A DNA stretch of 6,487 nt from Prolixibacteraceae bacterium (GTDB taxonomy: Bacteria; Bacteroidota; Bacteroidia; Bacteroidales; Prolixibacteraceae). The notes below the pieces were generated by a model. The model made no database searches. It was not told the origin of the DNA and saw only the letters and a program-made list of their open reading frames with translations. Shown piece by piece: positions 1-5,448 of this stretch. Every line of letters begins with the position of its first letter. Within the stretch, counting starts at the first letter, position 1. Location of the stretch: assembly GCA_023229575.1 (NCBI GenBank), contig JALNYZ010000076.1:1-6487 (forward strand). Reading direction: 5' to 3'. The position numbers were made by a program, and so were the translations under genes.

Positions 1-1878
1 GCTACGGTCATCGCTTTAATCGCACGAACTATAAAATCATCGGAAGATGCTACCAATCGCTGGAACGTGGTGCTGGCACCATTCAAAAGGATGATGGACG
101 GTTTGCTGTCCGTGCTACAGAGTGCAGTTGGCCAGATCCTCTCTTTTGTTGAAGCAGGCGGAAGGATGTTGAACTGGGCCATGAAGATGGGCGAACGCCT
201 TCCTATCGTAGGACAACAGCTCAAAGAAGTAAACGCACAGAACAGGGAAGCTATCGCTATTGCTAAAGAAAAGGCAGACATCGATAAGCAGGCCCGTACC
301 AACGAGGTAGAGAACGCGAAGGATGCCCTACGTGTTGCAGAGTTGCGCAAGCAAGCTAAGGATAAAGAAAACAACACAGCAAAGGAGCGTCTGGCAGCTG
401 TTAAGGAAGCTAATGCCATTGAGGAGCAGTCCAGCAAGCGTAATGTAGAGCTAGCCGAACGAAAGCTCAATGCATTGAAGATAGAAGCTAGTTGGGCAGA
501 GAATAACAAGGAAACCAACGATGAGCTTGCGAAGCTGGAAGCAGATGTATACAGGGCTAAACAAGAGTATTTCTCTAAGACCATGGAATTACTCGAGCAG
601 GAGAACACTGCACGTGGAGAGATAGCAGCCGAAGAAAAATCCCGGCATGATGCTTCCATTGCCCAATCTAAAGAACGAGCAGCCGCAATCGCAGAAGCCA
701 AGAAGGCAGAGATGGACGCAATGCGACAGGCCGAGGATATGGCGCTTGAGCTGTTGACTGATGGGCTTATCAAGCAGACCGAGCAGATCAACGTAAAATA
801 CGATCGCCAGATTGCTGACCTCAAAAAAAGGCTTTCGACAGAGAATAACCTAACTGCAGATGCACGCAAGGCACTCAACGACCAGATAATACTATCCGAC
901 CAGCTGCGTGCGCAGGAGCTTGCAGTAATCAGCCAGGAGAGTATCGAAAAGCAGATAGCAGACGAGGAAGCACTTGTTAAAAAGAGACTTGAAGATACCA
1001 AGACAACGGCAGAGCAGAAGGCAGAGCAGCTTCGTCTTGAATGGGAAAACAGACTCTTGCAGACGCGTGATGGCTCGATGCAGGAATCCGATGTCAAGGT
1101 ACAGCAGGCACAGGCAGAGTACGATGCCATCCTGAACATGGATGCCACAACAAAGGCCGCTCTATACGCATCAGACGAAGCCTACACCAATGCATTGCTT
1201 ACTAACAAGAAGAAGCTTGACGATGCTACCAAAGCAGCCAACGATGCAGAGCTGAAAGCTGTAGAGGTCAAGTTACAAGCTGCACAAGCAATCGGCCAAG
1301 GATTCCAGCAGGTACTTGAAGCATTCGGAGAGGAGAACAGCAAACTTGCATCGTTGGCCAAGATGATCGCTTTGTTTAATATCGGATTGGCTACGGCAGA
1401 AGCTATTGCGAAGGGTGTGGCAGCAGCTCAATCAGTACCGTTCCCTGGGAATATCGCTGCCATTGCCACAACAATTGGAGCAGTTCTCACTAATATAGCA
1501 CAGGCAACCAAGATAGTCAAGAGCTTGAAAGATCCGAAGCCAGGATCATCCGGTGGATCTGGAGGAAGTTCCTCTACCCCAACCGGTGGTGGATCTGCAA
1601 CTCCAACAAGTAATGTTATGTCTTCTGCTGGTAGATCAACCGGAGACAGAAGCAGATCTTCAGTCCCATTCGAGGGAGCAGTATCTACCATCTATTCCAT
1701 GCAGACAAGACAGCAGGCGGAAAGTAGTAAACAGGGTATAGATGACTCCACGATCGACAAGCTGGCCGATAAGATTGCCAAGGCTAATGAGAAGATTCCT
1801 GCTCCAATTCTTGATGTCAGGGAGGTAACAGATAAACAGCATAGGGTATCGATTTCAGAAAGGGGAATGAAGCTATGA
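1..1878 (+). CDS. Phage tail tape-measure-like protein, C-terminal part (5' end outside window)
   Basis: The reading frame is open from base 1, so the protein begins upstream; the Met codon at 67 is internal. The visible 625 residues have tape-measure architecture. A short hydrophobic start is followed by a long Ala/Glu/Lys/Gln-rich coiled coil (about residues 75-430). A hydrophobic, glycine- and alanine-rich helical region follows (about 449-510, including the string IAAIATTIGAVLTNIAQA), then a Gly/Ser/Thr-rich linker (about 513-550) and a polar tail. Tape-measure proteins set tail length during assembly and are often ejected with the DNA; hydrophobic segments after long coiled coil are usual. 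This C-terminal arrangement is common in Bacteroidales prophage tape-measure proteins. The stop overlaps the next start (ATGA). A different long coiled-coil virion protein is possible but less likely. Confidence 0.8.
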   Translation, partial: ATVIALIARTIKSSEDATNRWNVVLAPFKRMMDGLLSVLQSAVGQILSFVEAGGRMLNWAMKMGERLPIVGQQLKEVNAQNREAIAIAKEKADIDKQARTNEVENAKDALRVAELRKQAKDKENNTAKERLAAVKEANAIEEQSSKRNVELAERKLNALKIEASWAENNKETNDELAKLEADVYRAKQEYFSKTMELLEQENTARGEIAAEEKSRHDASIAQSKERAAAIAEAKKAEMDAMRQAEDMALELLTDGLIKQTEQINVKYDRQIADLKKRLSTENNLTADARKALNDQIILSDQLRAQELAVISQESIEKQIADEEALVKKRLEDTKTTAEQKAEQLRLEWENRLLQTRDGSMQESDVKVQQAQAEYDAILNMDATTKAALYASDEAYTNALLTNKKKLDDATKAANDAELKAVEVKLQAAQAIGQGFQQVLEAFGEENSKLASLAKMIALFNIGLATAEAIAKGVAAAQSVPFPGNIAAIATTIGAVLTNIAQATKIVKSLKDPKPGSSGGSGGSSSTPTGGGSATPTSNVMSSAGRSTGDRSRSSVPFEGAVSTIYSMQTRQQAESSKQGIDDSTIDKLADKIAKANEKIPAPILDVREVTDKQHRVSISERGMKL

Positions 1879-2123
1879 AGGCATACGAATTTATTGAGTT
1901 AATAAAGGGGCCAATACAGACTATCATAAGAAACGGTATTAAGATTGATGACATAGTTTATCTAGAACTTTATAAGGATTTTATTACCGTGCGACATGAA
2001 TTGGGAAGCAACAAAGCAGCACTATTACATACCGCCAAGAAGTATAAGTTCTCAAGATTAAAAGTTAAGAGGATAGTTGACAGGATGGGTAAGGTTGTAA
2101 TTGTGAATAACAAAAAGCAATGA
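1875..2123 (+). CDS. Small predicted helix-turn-helix phage protein (82 aa)
   Basis: Starts at an ATGA overlap with the tape-measure stop and ends in an ATGA overlap with the next gene, so it is very probably translated in coupling with both. A purine-rich stretch (AAAGGGGAATGAAG) precedes the ATG. The protein is basic, and residues about 32-72 resemble a compact HTH: a helix from LYKDFITVRHEL, a helix around NKAALLHTAKKY, a turn at KFS and a candidate recognition helix RLKVKRIVDRM. The layout recalls the HTH of Mor-like and sigma-region-4-like proteins, but this is pattern reading, not a family match. A DNA-binding or structural adaptor role is inferred. The gene is more AT-rich than the tape-measure gene. 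Function unknown. Confidence 0.75.
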   Translation: MKAYEFIELIKGPIQTIIRNGIKIDDIVYLELYKDFITVRHELGSNKAALLHTAKKYKFSRLKVKRIVDRMGKVVIVNNKKQ

Positions 2124-2557
2124 GTGTAGAGAGCAAAATGAAGAGTGTGGCAGATACATTCCAAGGCGAAGGTGTTAGTTACTACTTCGGTGATTGGGCG
2201 CGTACAAACATTGCGCTCGACTCTAATATCCTTCCTGCAATTGTGTATGTGATGCCGGCCAGCGGAGAGATTGACTTAAGTGCCGGGAACGTCCGTGACA
2301 AGGAGAATGCTTTGATTGCCTTTCTTGATAAGACAACCTTTGATTTCGAAGCAACTGAGAACAACGTGATAGTTGAGAGCCTGAAGGCGCTGGCCATGCG
2401 GTTCTTTATTGCCTGCAACAACTCAAGACTGTTTGAGCCGATCGGAGGAAAGCTGCCTTATCGGGTGGTATATGACATGCTGGATGTGAATGTAACCGGC
2501 ATAAAGTTTGAAGTTCCTATCAAGGAGGTAACAGGTAAATGCATCAAAGGATTATGA
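2120..2557 (+). CDS. Conserved-type prophage protein, possible tail component (145 aa)
   Basis: Third gene of an overlapping late-gene cluster. The start at 2120 is chosen for its ATGA overlap; Met7 (2138) is an alternative. There is no signal peptide or membrane segment. The protein looks like a soluble alpha/beta domain: strands around PAIVYVMPASGEIDL (39-53), a helical stretch KENALIAFLD, a helix at VESLKALAMRFFIACNN (85-101), then strands YRVVYDMLDVNVTGIKFEVPI (114-134). Similar small proteins sit beside tail genes in Bacteroidales prophages. Position directly after the tape measure suggests a tail-assembly or tail-completion role, but no family motif confirms that. Its stop overlaps the ATG of a 12-codon open frame (2554-2592). 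Confidence 0.8.
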   Translation: MSVESKMKSVADTFQGEGVSYYFGDWARTNIALDSNILPAIVYVMPASGEIDLSAGNVRDKENALIAFLDKTTFDFEATENNVIVESLKALAMRFFIACNNSRLFEPIGGKLPYRVVYDMLDVNVTGIKFEVPIKEVTGKCIKGL

Positions 2558-2592
2558 ATAACGTAAGTGATTCATCCATGTTTAAAGAGTGA
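2554..2592 (+). other. 12-codon ATGA-coupled open frame, possible gene remnant
   Basis: An ATG overlaps the preceding stop as ATGA, the same arrangement as the two junctions upstream, but the frame reads only MNNVSDSSMFKE before TGA. It may be what is left of a further late gene lost by deletion or recombination, or a coincidence. No protein function is claimed. Confidence 0.25.
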
Positions 2593-2642
2593 AAAATATA
2601 ATGTTATCCAAATAAGTAAATAATACTTTAAATGTCAAAAAT

Positions 2643-3134
2643 ATGGCAGCACCAAAGAAAAATCAATTTTGGAGGTTAAGATCGAAGAATGGCAAAGCGA
2701 AAAAATTCCCCACATCAGAGGCCCTGTGGTCCGCTGCATGCGAATACTTCGCATGGTGTGATGAAAATCCATGGCGGATCGAGAAGACAAAAAAGAAAGG
2801 CAGAAAAAAAGAGGTTGAGACAACCCCAACACAACGACCATACACCATTGCAGCATTATGCATGTATCTTGGGGTACATAGTACATACCTGAATGAAATA
2901 AAGGATGAAGATTATTCCGAGGTCATTACGCGCATAAAGCAAATTATTGAGACCAACCAGCTTGAAGGCGCTCTCGTTGGAGCTTATAACGCTAATATCG
3001 TATCAAGGATTAACGGCCTTACTGACAAGATAGACCTTGAGTCTGGAGGTTCTCCTATCGCAGCCACTATACAGGTACAAGTAATCAATACAGGTGTTCC
3101 CCTCGCATCATCAGAAGATGAGATAGCAGATTGA
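2643..3134 (+). CDS. Phage terminase small subunit-like DNA-packaging protein (163 aa)
   Basis: The N-terminal pattern MAAPKKNQFWRLRSK, then LWSAACEYFAWCDENPW (28-44), a Lys-rich insert (47-58) and RPYTIAALCMYLGV (65-78), is that of small terminase subunits seen in Bacteroidales prophages. The segment 66-86 is a likely HTH for DNA recognition. A helical region YSEVITRIKQIIETNQLEGA (91-110) suits oligomerisation, and a GLTDKIDLESGGSPI tail (125-139) follows. Such proteins form a ring that recognises phage DNA and hands it to the large terminase. No large terminase follows here. The gene lies downstream of the tail genes rather than at the head of a packaging operon. The 85-bp gap before it has no clear terminator, so read-through from the late operon is possible. 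Confidence 0.82.
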   Translation: MAAPKKNQFWRLRSKNGKAKKFPTSEALWSAACEYFAWCDENPWRIEKTKKKGRKKEVETTPTQRPYTIAALCMYLGVHSTYLNEIKDEDYSEVITRIKQIIETNQLEGALVGAYNANIVSRINGLTDKIDLESGGSPIAATIQVQVINTGVPLASSEDEIAD

Positions 3135-3175
3135 TTCAACAAATATTTTATTAACAATTAATAATTAAAAAAATC

Positions 3176-3358
3176 ATGGCAACAGTAATTAATAGCGGAA
3201 AATACACCTATACTGCATTTGACGACATCGATATGATTAAGGTATTAAGAGATAGCTTAGCGAGTCCCCGATGCAGTGACGAAGAAGCTATAGCTATACA
3301 AAGTGCTAGAGTTTTACTTCTGGAAAAAATTGTGGAAAGACTCAGTAAAAGAAAGTAA
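3176..3358 (+). CDS. Hypothetical small protein (60 aa)
   Basis: Begins 41 bp after the small-terminase-like gene behind a very AT-rich leader (TTAATAATTAAAAAAATC before ATG), the A-rich kind of leader common in Bacteroidetes, with no Shine-Dalgarno sequence. The protein has a polar N-terminus (GKYTYTAFDDIDMIKVLRD) and a helical basic C-terminus (IQSARVLLLEKIVERLSKRK), with no signal peptide or membrane segment. No family is recognised. Same strand and short spacing suggest co-transcription with the small-terminase-like gene, and a long inverted repeat follows 33 bp after the stop. Coding potential is plausible but not strong on length alone. Confidence 0.6.
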   Translation: MATVINSGKYTYTAFDDIDMIKVLRDSLASPRCSDEEAIAIQSARVLLLEKIVERLSKRK

Positions 3359-3391
3359 AAAGATTGAATTCAAATTAAATTAAGCAAACCG

Positions 3392-3428
3392 TTTATCATA
3401 TTGTATACAGAATATACAATATGATAAA
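3392..3428. repeat. Perfect 16-bp inverted repeat, 5-nt loop
   Basis: TTTATCATATTGTATA (3392-3407), loop CAGAA, TATACAATATGATAAA (3413-3428); every base of the arms pairs. It lies 33 bp past the stop of the 60-residue gene. As RNA it would form a long AU-rich hairpin, but no clear T-run follows on either strand. It may be a weak terminator, an operator or a recombination site. Intergenic 3359-3518 holds nothing else that is clear. Confidence 0.85.
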
Positions 3429-3504
3429 TAGTTTCGTCCAACGTATAAAAAAGTATATGCCAACACATTAATATTCAATTATTATTTAGATATTTGATAA
3501 TACT

Positions 3505-3512
3505 TAAATTTG
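3505..3512 (+). promoter_or_regulatory. Weak candidate -7 box for the lipoprotein gene
   Basis: TAAATTTG matches the Bacteroidetes TAnnTTTG box but ends only 6 nt before the ATG at 3519, implying an almost leaderless message, and no TTTG lies about 19-21 bp upstream. An alternative with one mismatch is GATATTTG at 3489-3496. Some promoter in 3429-3512 is expected because the lipoprotein gene stands alone. Confidence 0.25.
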
Positions 3513-3518
3513 TGCGTT

Positions 3519-3989
3519 ATGAAAAAATTATGTGTTTTGACTCTATTTGCAGCGTCATTGATAACAAGCTGCAGTGTTATCCCAAAGCATCCTTATGTTC
3601 AAGAATCCTCAATCCTTGACTACACTGCTTATACCTCAAAGGGGTTCTTTATCTCTGAGTCGAACTCCGTTAGCTTTAATTACAAGGCTATTGGTAGTGT
3701 AAGTGCAAAAGTTGAAAGCGGATATGTTATAACAGGCATTAAGGAGAAACCTGTACCAAACGATGATATCTATAAAGGAAATGGGAGAACCACATCAAAA
3801 ATTAAATACGGAGATTATAAAAGAGCAAATCAGAACGATGCCTTGAAGGAGATCTGCGATCGAGCTATGGAGGAAGGAGGAAACGGTATTATAAACTTAA
3901 ATATTGAACCAATCATATCTACTACTCAACACGGTACAGGTGTAACAGGGTATTTTATCACCGGGATGGCAATAAGAAAATTGGATTGA
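3519..3989 (+). CDS. Prophage-borne lipoprotein, candidate moron (156 aa)
   Basis: The frame can be extended to a TTG at 3510, but the ATG at 3519 gives a clean lipoprotein signal, MKKLCVLTLFAASLITSC, with the lipobox ending at Cys18. No acidic surface-export signal follows the Cys (SVIPKHPY), so a periplasm-facing location is more likely than cell-surface display. The C-terminal half has a helix ALKEICDRAMEEGGNGIIN (about 108-126), then strands NLNIEPI and GYFITGMAI. This order (Ala-rich helix, Gly-Gly-Asn, strand, TGxAI strand) recalls the YbjQ/UPF0145 heavy-metal-binding fold, a resemblance rather than a match. The gene stands between a large inverted repeat and its own terminator, separate from the late operon. 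That suits a lysogenic-conversion or superinfection-exclusion gene; the function is inferred from context only. Confidence 0.85.
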   Translation: MKKLCVLTLFAASLITSCSVIPKHPYVQESSILDYTAYTSKGFFISESNSVSFNYKAIGSVSAKVESGYVITGIKEKPVPNDDIYKGNGRTTSKIKYGDYKRANQNDALKEICDRAMEEGGNGIINLNIEPIISTTQHGTGVTGYFITGMAIRKLD

Positions 3990-3994
3990 TATCC

Positions 3995-4037
3995 ATAAAA
4001 GGAGTATATGAGGTGTTCATCTCTATACTCCTTTTAT
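3995..4037. terminator. Bidirectional terminator between convergent genes
   Basis: Perfect 14-bp stem ATAAAAGGAGTATA (3995-4008) with TATACTCCTTTTAT (4024-4037). The stem can be extended by GAGG/CTCT-type pairing past one bulged T. A runs and T runs at its base give a U-rich tail in both directions. It sits 6 bp after the lipoprotein stop and 24 bp from the end of the convergent Xre gene, so it can serve both. Confidence 0.85.
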
Positions 4038-4060
4038 AATGCTTTGGTATTCTTTCTTCA

Positions 4061-4345
4061 TTATGCCCCTTTAACCACCGAAAGAAGCTGCTCAAGGGCC
4101 TCAACGCTATCTATGCGATAAGTAGTCCCCTTAAATTGAACTAGCCCATAAATCTCCGTTTTAGGACTCGCAAATAATTCCTGAATAGGAACATTCAATA
4201 CCTCAGCGATCCGACCCAATGTCTCGACTGTTGGGTTCCCATTGATTGAATTAGATAAGTTAACCCGATTAATGCCCATAGTGTCGGCTATAGACTGAAT
4301 TGTCAACCCCTTCTCTTTAATAACTTCTTTAATTCTTAATGTCAT
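4061..4345 (-). CDS. Xre-family HTH transcriptional regulator (94 aa)
   Basis: Residues 1-57 form a Cro/CI-type HTH. Helix 1 is around IKEVIKEKG, helix 2 LTIQSIADTMG (14-24), recognition helix NRVNLSNSI (26-34), helix 4 TVETLGRIAEVL (39-50), and the domain ends with NVPIQELF. The C-terminal piece IYGLVQFKGTTYRIDSVEALEQLL (65-88) is a short strand/helix appendage common on Bacteroidetes Xre proteins and probably supports dimerisation. There is no LexA/CI-type autoprotease domain, so induction by self-cleavage is not expected. It is divergent from the 4513-5409 operon across a 167-bp region with two near-identical dyads and a candidate promoter of its own. Autoregulation and control of the rightward operon, as a prophage repressor or Cro-like switch, follow from this layout but are inferred. 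Confidence 0.92.
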   Translation of the reverse strand: MTLRIKEVIKEKGLTIQSIADTMGINRVNLSNSINGNPTVETLGRIAEVLNVPIQELFASPKTEIYGLVQFKGTTYRIDSVEALEQLLSVVKGA

Positions 4346-4369
4346 GATTGTAATATTTTATTTACAGTA

Positions 4370-4377
4370 CAAATTTA
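4370..4377 (-). promoter_or_regulatory. Candidate -7 box of the xre promoter
   Basis: Read on the minus strand this is TAAATTTG, a full match to TAnnTTTG. It would put the transcription start near 4363 and give a leader of about 18 nt before the Xre ATG. No good TTTG lies 19-21 bp upstream; that position is occupied by the first dyad (4394-4411). Confidence 0.5.
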
Positions 4378-4393
4378 TTCTTTTTACAAACAT

Positions 4394-4411
4394 GTAATGT
4401 TATTGCATTAC
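4394..4411. promoter_or_regulatory. Operator-like dyad O1 (GTAATG-N6-CATTAC)
   Basis: GTAATGTTATTGCATTAC: 6-bp arms, 6-bp spacer. It matches the dyad at 4459-4476 at 16 of 18 positions. It begins 17 bp upstream of the candidate xre -7 box, covering where the -33 element would be. Probable Xre binding site, inferred from repetition and position. Confidence 0.7.
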
Positions 4412-4426
4412 GACAAATGTGTTAAA

Positions 4427-4435
4427 GTAATGTTA
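4427..4435 (+). promoter_or_regulatory. Operator half-site GTAATGTTA between the dyads
   Basis: Identical to the first nine bases of the 4394 dyad but with no matching right arm (ATTTCT where CATTAC is expected). It may be a weak third site allowing cooperative binding between the two full dyads. Another CATTAC half-site lies at 4503-4508, just before the ATG at 4513. Confidence 0.4.
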
Positions 4436-4446
4436 AATATTTCTTT

Positions 4447-4454
4447 TTACTTTG
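4447..4454 (+). promoter_or_regulatory. Candidate -7 box of the rightward operon
   Basis: TTACTTTG matches TAnnTTTG except at its second base. It would place the start near 4461, inside the second dyad (4459-4476), with about 50 nt of leader before the ATG at 4513. No clear TTTG -33 element is seen. Confidence 0.4.
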
Positions 4455-4458
4455 CAGT

Positions 4459-4476
4459 GTAATGTTGTGGCATTAC
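4459..4476. promoter_or_regulatory. Operator-like dyad O2 (GTAATG-N6-CATTAC)
   Basis: GTAATGTTGTGGCATTAC: the second copy, same arms and spacer length as the 4394 dyad, 65 bp apart start to start (about six helical turns). It overlaps the expected start point of rightward transcription, a good position for repression. Confidence 0.7.
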
Positions 4477-4512
4477 ATTCGCATCGAAATAAAACATTTA
4501 AGCATTACAATT

Positions 4513-4779
4513 ATGAAAGCTACATTCAACAAAAGCAATATTATGAAGTCAGCATGGTCAATGTTCAAAGCTGGCAAATCATATAGAAAACATATCTATA
4601 CGTTTGCTGAATGTTTAAAGCTAGCGTGGACTGAGGAGAGAAAGAAAGTTGTTAAGATGAACAGACTTAACCAGTTGAGAGAAATTATGCCTGAGAGAGC
4701 CTATAATCCAATAAGTCTAAACTATTTGTCTGATACTTTAGTGAATTATTATGCAAACAACACCTTCAATAATGATTGA
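4513..4779 (+). CDS. Hypothetical protein, first gene of the rightward operon (88 aa)
   Basis: The frame opens at an ATG at 4462, but that codon lies inside the second operator dyad and the extra 17 residues look non-coding. The ATG at 4513 gives the sensible start MKATFNKSNIMKSAWSMFKAG. The N-terminal part, with NKSNIMKSAWSMF and then FAECLKLAWTEE, is a pattern seen in small proteins of Bacteroidales mobile elements whose function is unknown. The middle is basic (RKKVVKMNRLNQLRE); the tail is polar (LVNYYANNTFNND). There is no signal peptide or membrane segment. Its stop is one base from the ATG of the next, 43-residue gene. Expression is probably repressed by Xre through the dyads upstream. 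Confidence 0.75.
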   Translation: MKATFNKSNIMKSAWSMFKAGKSYRKHIYTFAECLKLAWTEERKKVVKMNRLNQLREIMPERAYNPISLNYLSDTLVNYYANNTFNND

Positions 4780-4780
4780 C

Positions 4781-4912
4781 ATGAAAAAGAATGTACTTAG
4801 ATGGTTTATCAGTCTGCTTTTATTAATGATGTTCTGCGGGAACCCAGTCACTCTCATTGTTTCTCTTTCCTGGTTTGCTTGGAATTGTACGAATTTACTA
4901 TGGGGAAATTAA
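4781..4912 (+). CDS. Very small membrane protein (43 aa)
   Basis: ATG at 4781, one base after the preceding stop; TAA at 4910-4912. The product begins MKKNVLRWFISLLLLMMFCG and continues NPVTLIVSLSWFAWNC to WGN. It has a short basic N-terminus and then one or two tightly spaced hydrophobic segments (residues 8-19 and 22-34), rich in Leu, Phe and Trp. It fits a small inner-membrane protein with a positive, cytoplasmic N-terminus. It could also be read as an uncleaved signal: a Cys at 19 is present but is not in a convincing lipobox. Its last 13 bases overlap the next gene. It is short enough to be missed by a 60-residue cut-off. Placement in a regulated phage operon suggests a membrane-acting accessory protein, but the function is unknown. 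Confidence 0.6.
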   Translation: MKKNVLRWFISLLLLMMFCGNPVTLIVSLSWFAWNCTNLLWGN

Positions 4913-5115
4913 TTATTAGTTCGAATCTTGAAAAAACACTAACACAACTAAAAGAAGCAAATGAGATATTCAATACTGAAGCAGCTCGGATCTCTGAAAA
5001 AACAAATGTTAGATATATAACAGAGCCTGATGATTTTAGTGATCACATTGGAGCATGCATTGACATGATCCTTGTACTTATTGCAGACGACCTAAGAGAG
5101 CAACTGAATGACTAA
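4900..5115 (+). CDS. Hypothetical acidic protein (71 aa)
   Basis: The frame runs back to an ATG at 4801, but the first 33 codons are the out-of-frame reading of the 43-residue membrane gene and carry no sensible protein character. The ATG at 4900 (MGKLIISSNLEKTLTQLKEA) is the more likely start, overlapping that gene by 13 bases, which suggests coupled translation. The product is acidic and mainly helical: LEKTLTQLKEANEIFNTEAARISEK (about 10-34), then DDFSDHIGACIDMILVLIADDLREQL (about 44-69). There is no signal peptide. No family is recognised. It is followed 24 bp later by the excisionase-like gene and is presumably in the same transcript. Confidence 0.68.
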   Translation: MGKLIISSNLEKTLTQLKEANEIFNTEAARISEKTNVRYITEPDDFSDHIGACIDMILVLIADDLREQLND

Positions 5116-5139
5116 ACGAATGTTATTATAAAAGTAGTT

Positions 5140-5409
5140 ATGGAAAGTACTATTGTCATTACAATGTCTGTCACGGAATTTCAGAATATAATCGCTGAAG
5201 CCGTTGACAAGGCCTTAGAGCAACGCTTCGAGCCTCTTCGCCGGAGGTTCGAGGAGCGGATGCTAACAACAAAGGAAGTAGCAGAGGTACTACGTGTTTC
5301 TGAAATGACAGTCTACAACATGGCCAAGCGAGGTGATTTAACTCAAATTAAAATCGGTTCAAAGACAATGTACCGGGAAAGTGAAGTAACCAGGATTATT
5401 AATACGTGA
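5140..5409 (+). CDS. Excisionase-family HTH DNA-binding protein (89 aa)
   Basis: The C-terminal half is a MerR-like/HTH_17 winged helix. MLTTKEVAEVLRVSEMTVYNMAKRGDL (41-67) supplies the HTH; IKIGSKTMYRESEVTRII (71-88) is the wing with its typical basic and aromatic residues. The N-terminus (about 10-38) is a separate amphipathic helix ending in a charged, Arg-rich stretch (EQRFEPLRRRFEER), probably for oligomerisation. Bacteroidales mobile elements carry many such proteins. Some act as recombination directionality factors (Xis), others as regulators. It is last in the rightward operon, and a terminator lies 39 bp past its stop. Closeness to a tRNA gene fits a role in excision, but no integrase is in the window, so that role is inferred. 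Confidence 0.85.
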   Translation: MESTIVITMSVTEFQNIIAEAVDKALEQRFEPLRRRFEERMLTTKEVAEVLRVSEMTVYNMAKRGDLTQIKIGSKTMYRESEVTRIINT

Positions 5410-5448
5410 TCAATGTATTGTTGAATATCACAGAAGAAGTAGTCAATG

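Noticed and set aside
1428..1842. Open frames on the minus strand (1428-1691, 1660-1842) and one in another plus frame (1553-1741)
   Set aside because: They lie fully inside the tape-measure coding region and their products are low-complexity readings of its Gly/Ser/Thr-rich linker.
1970..2892. Open frames at 1970-2164, 2182-2421, 2635-2886 and 2663-2863 on minus, and 2689-2892 on plus
   Set aside because: Each overlaps a well-supported phage gene on the plus strand and shows no protein motif or plausible start context.
3392..3428. dif/XerCD-type recombination site
   Set aside because: The arms are 16 bp with a 5-bp centre, not the usual 11-6-11 layout, and there is no sequence resemblance to known dif sites.
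3510..3518. TTG start three codons upstream of the lipoprotein ATG
   Set aside because: It overlaps the TAAATTTG box and adds MCV ahead of an already complete signal peptide.
4350..4365. Possible third dyad GTAA...TTAC just before the Xre start
   Set aside because: Spacing between the arms is two bases shorter than in the two clear dyads and the inner bases do not match.
4462..4512. Upstream extension of the 88-residue protein to an ATG at 4462
   Set aside because: The ATG lies within an operator-like dyad and near the predicted transcription start; the ATG at 4513 gives a more protein-like N-terminus.
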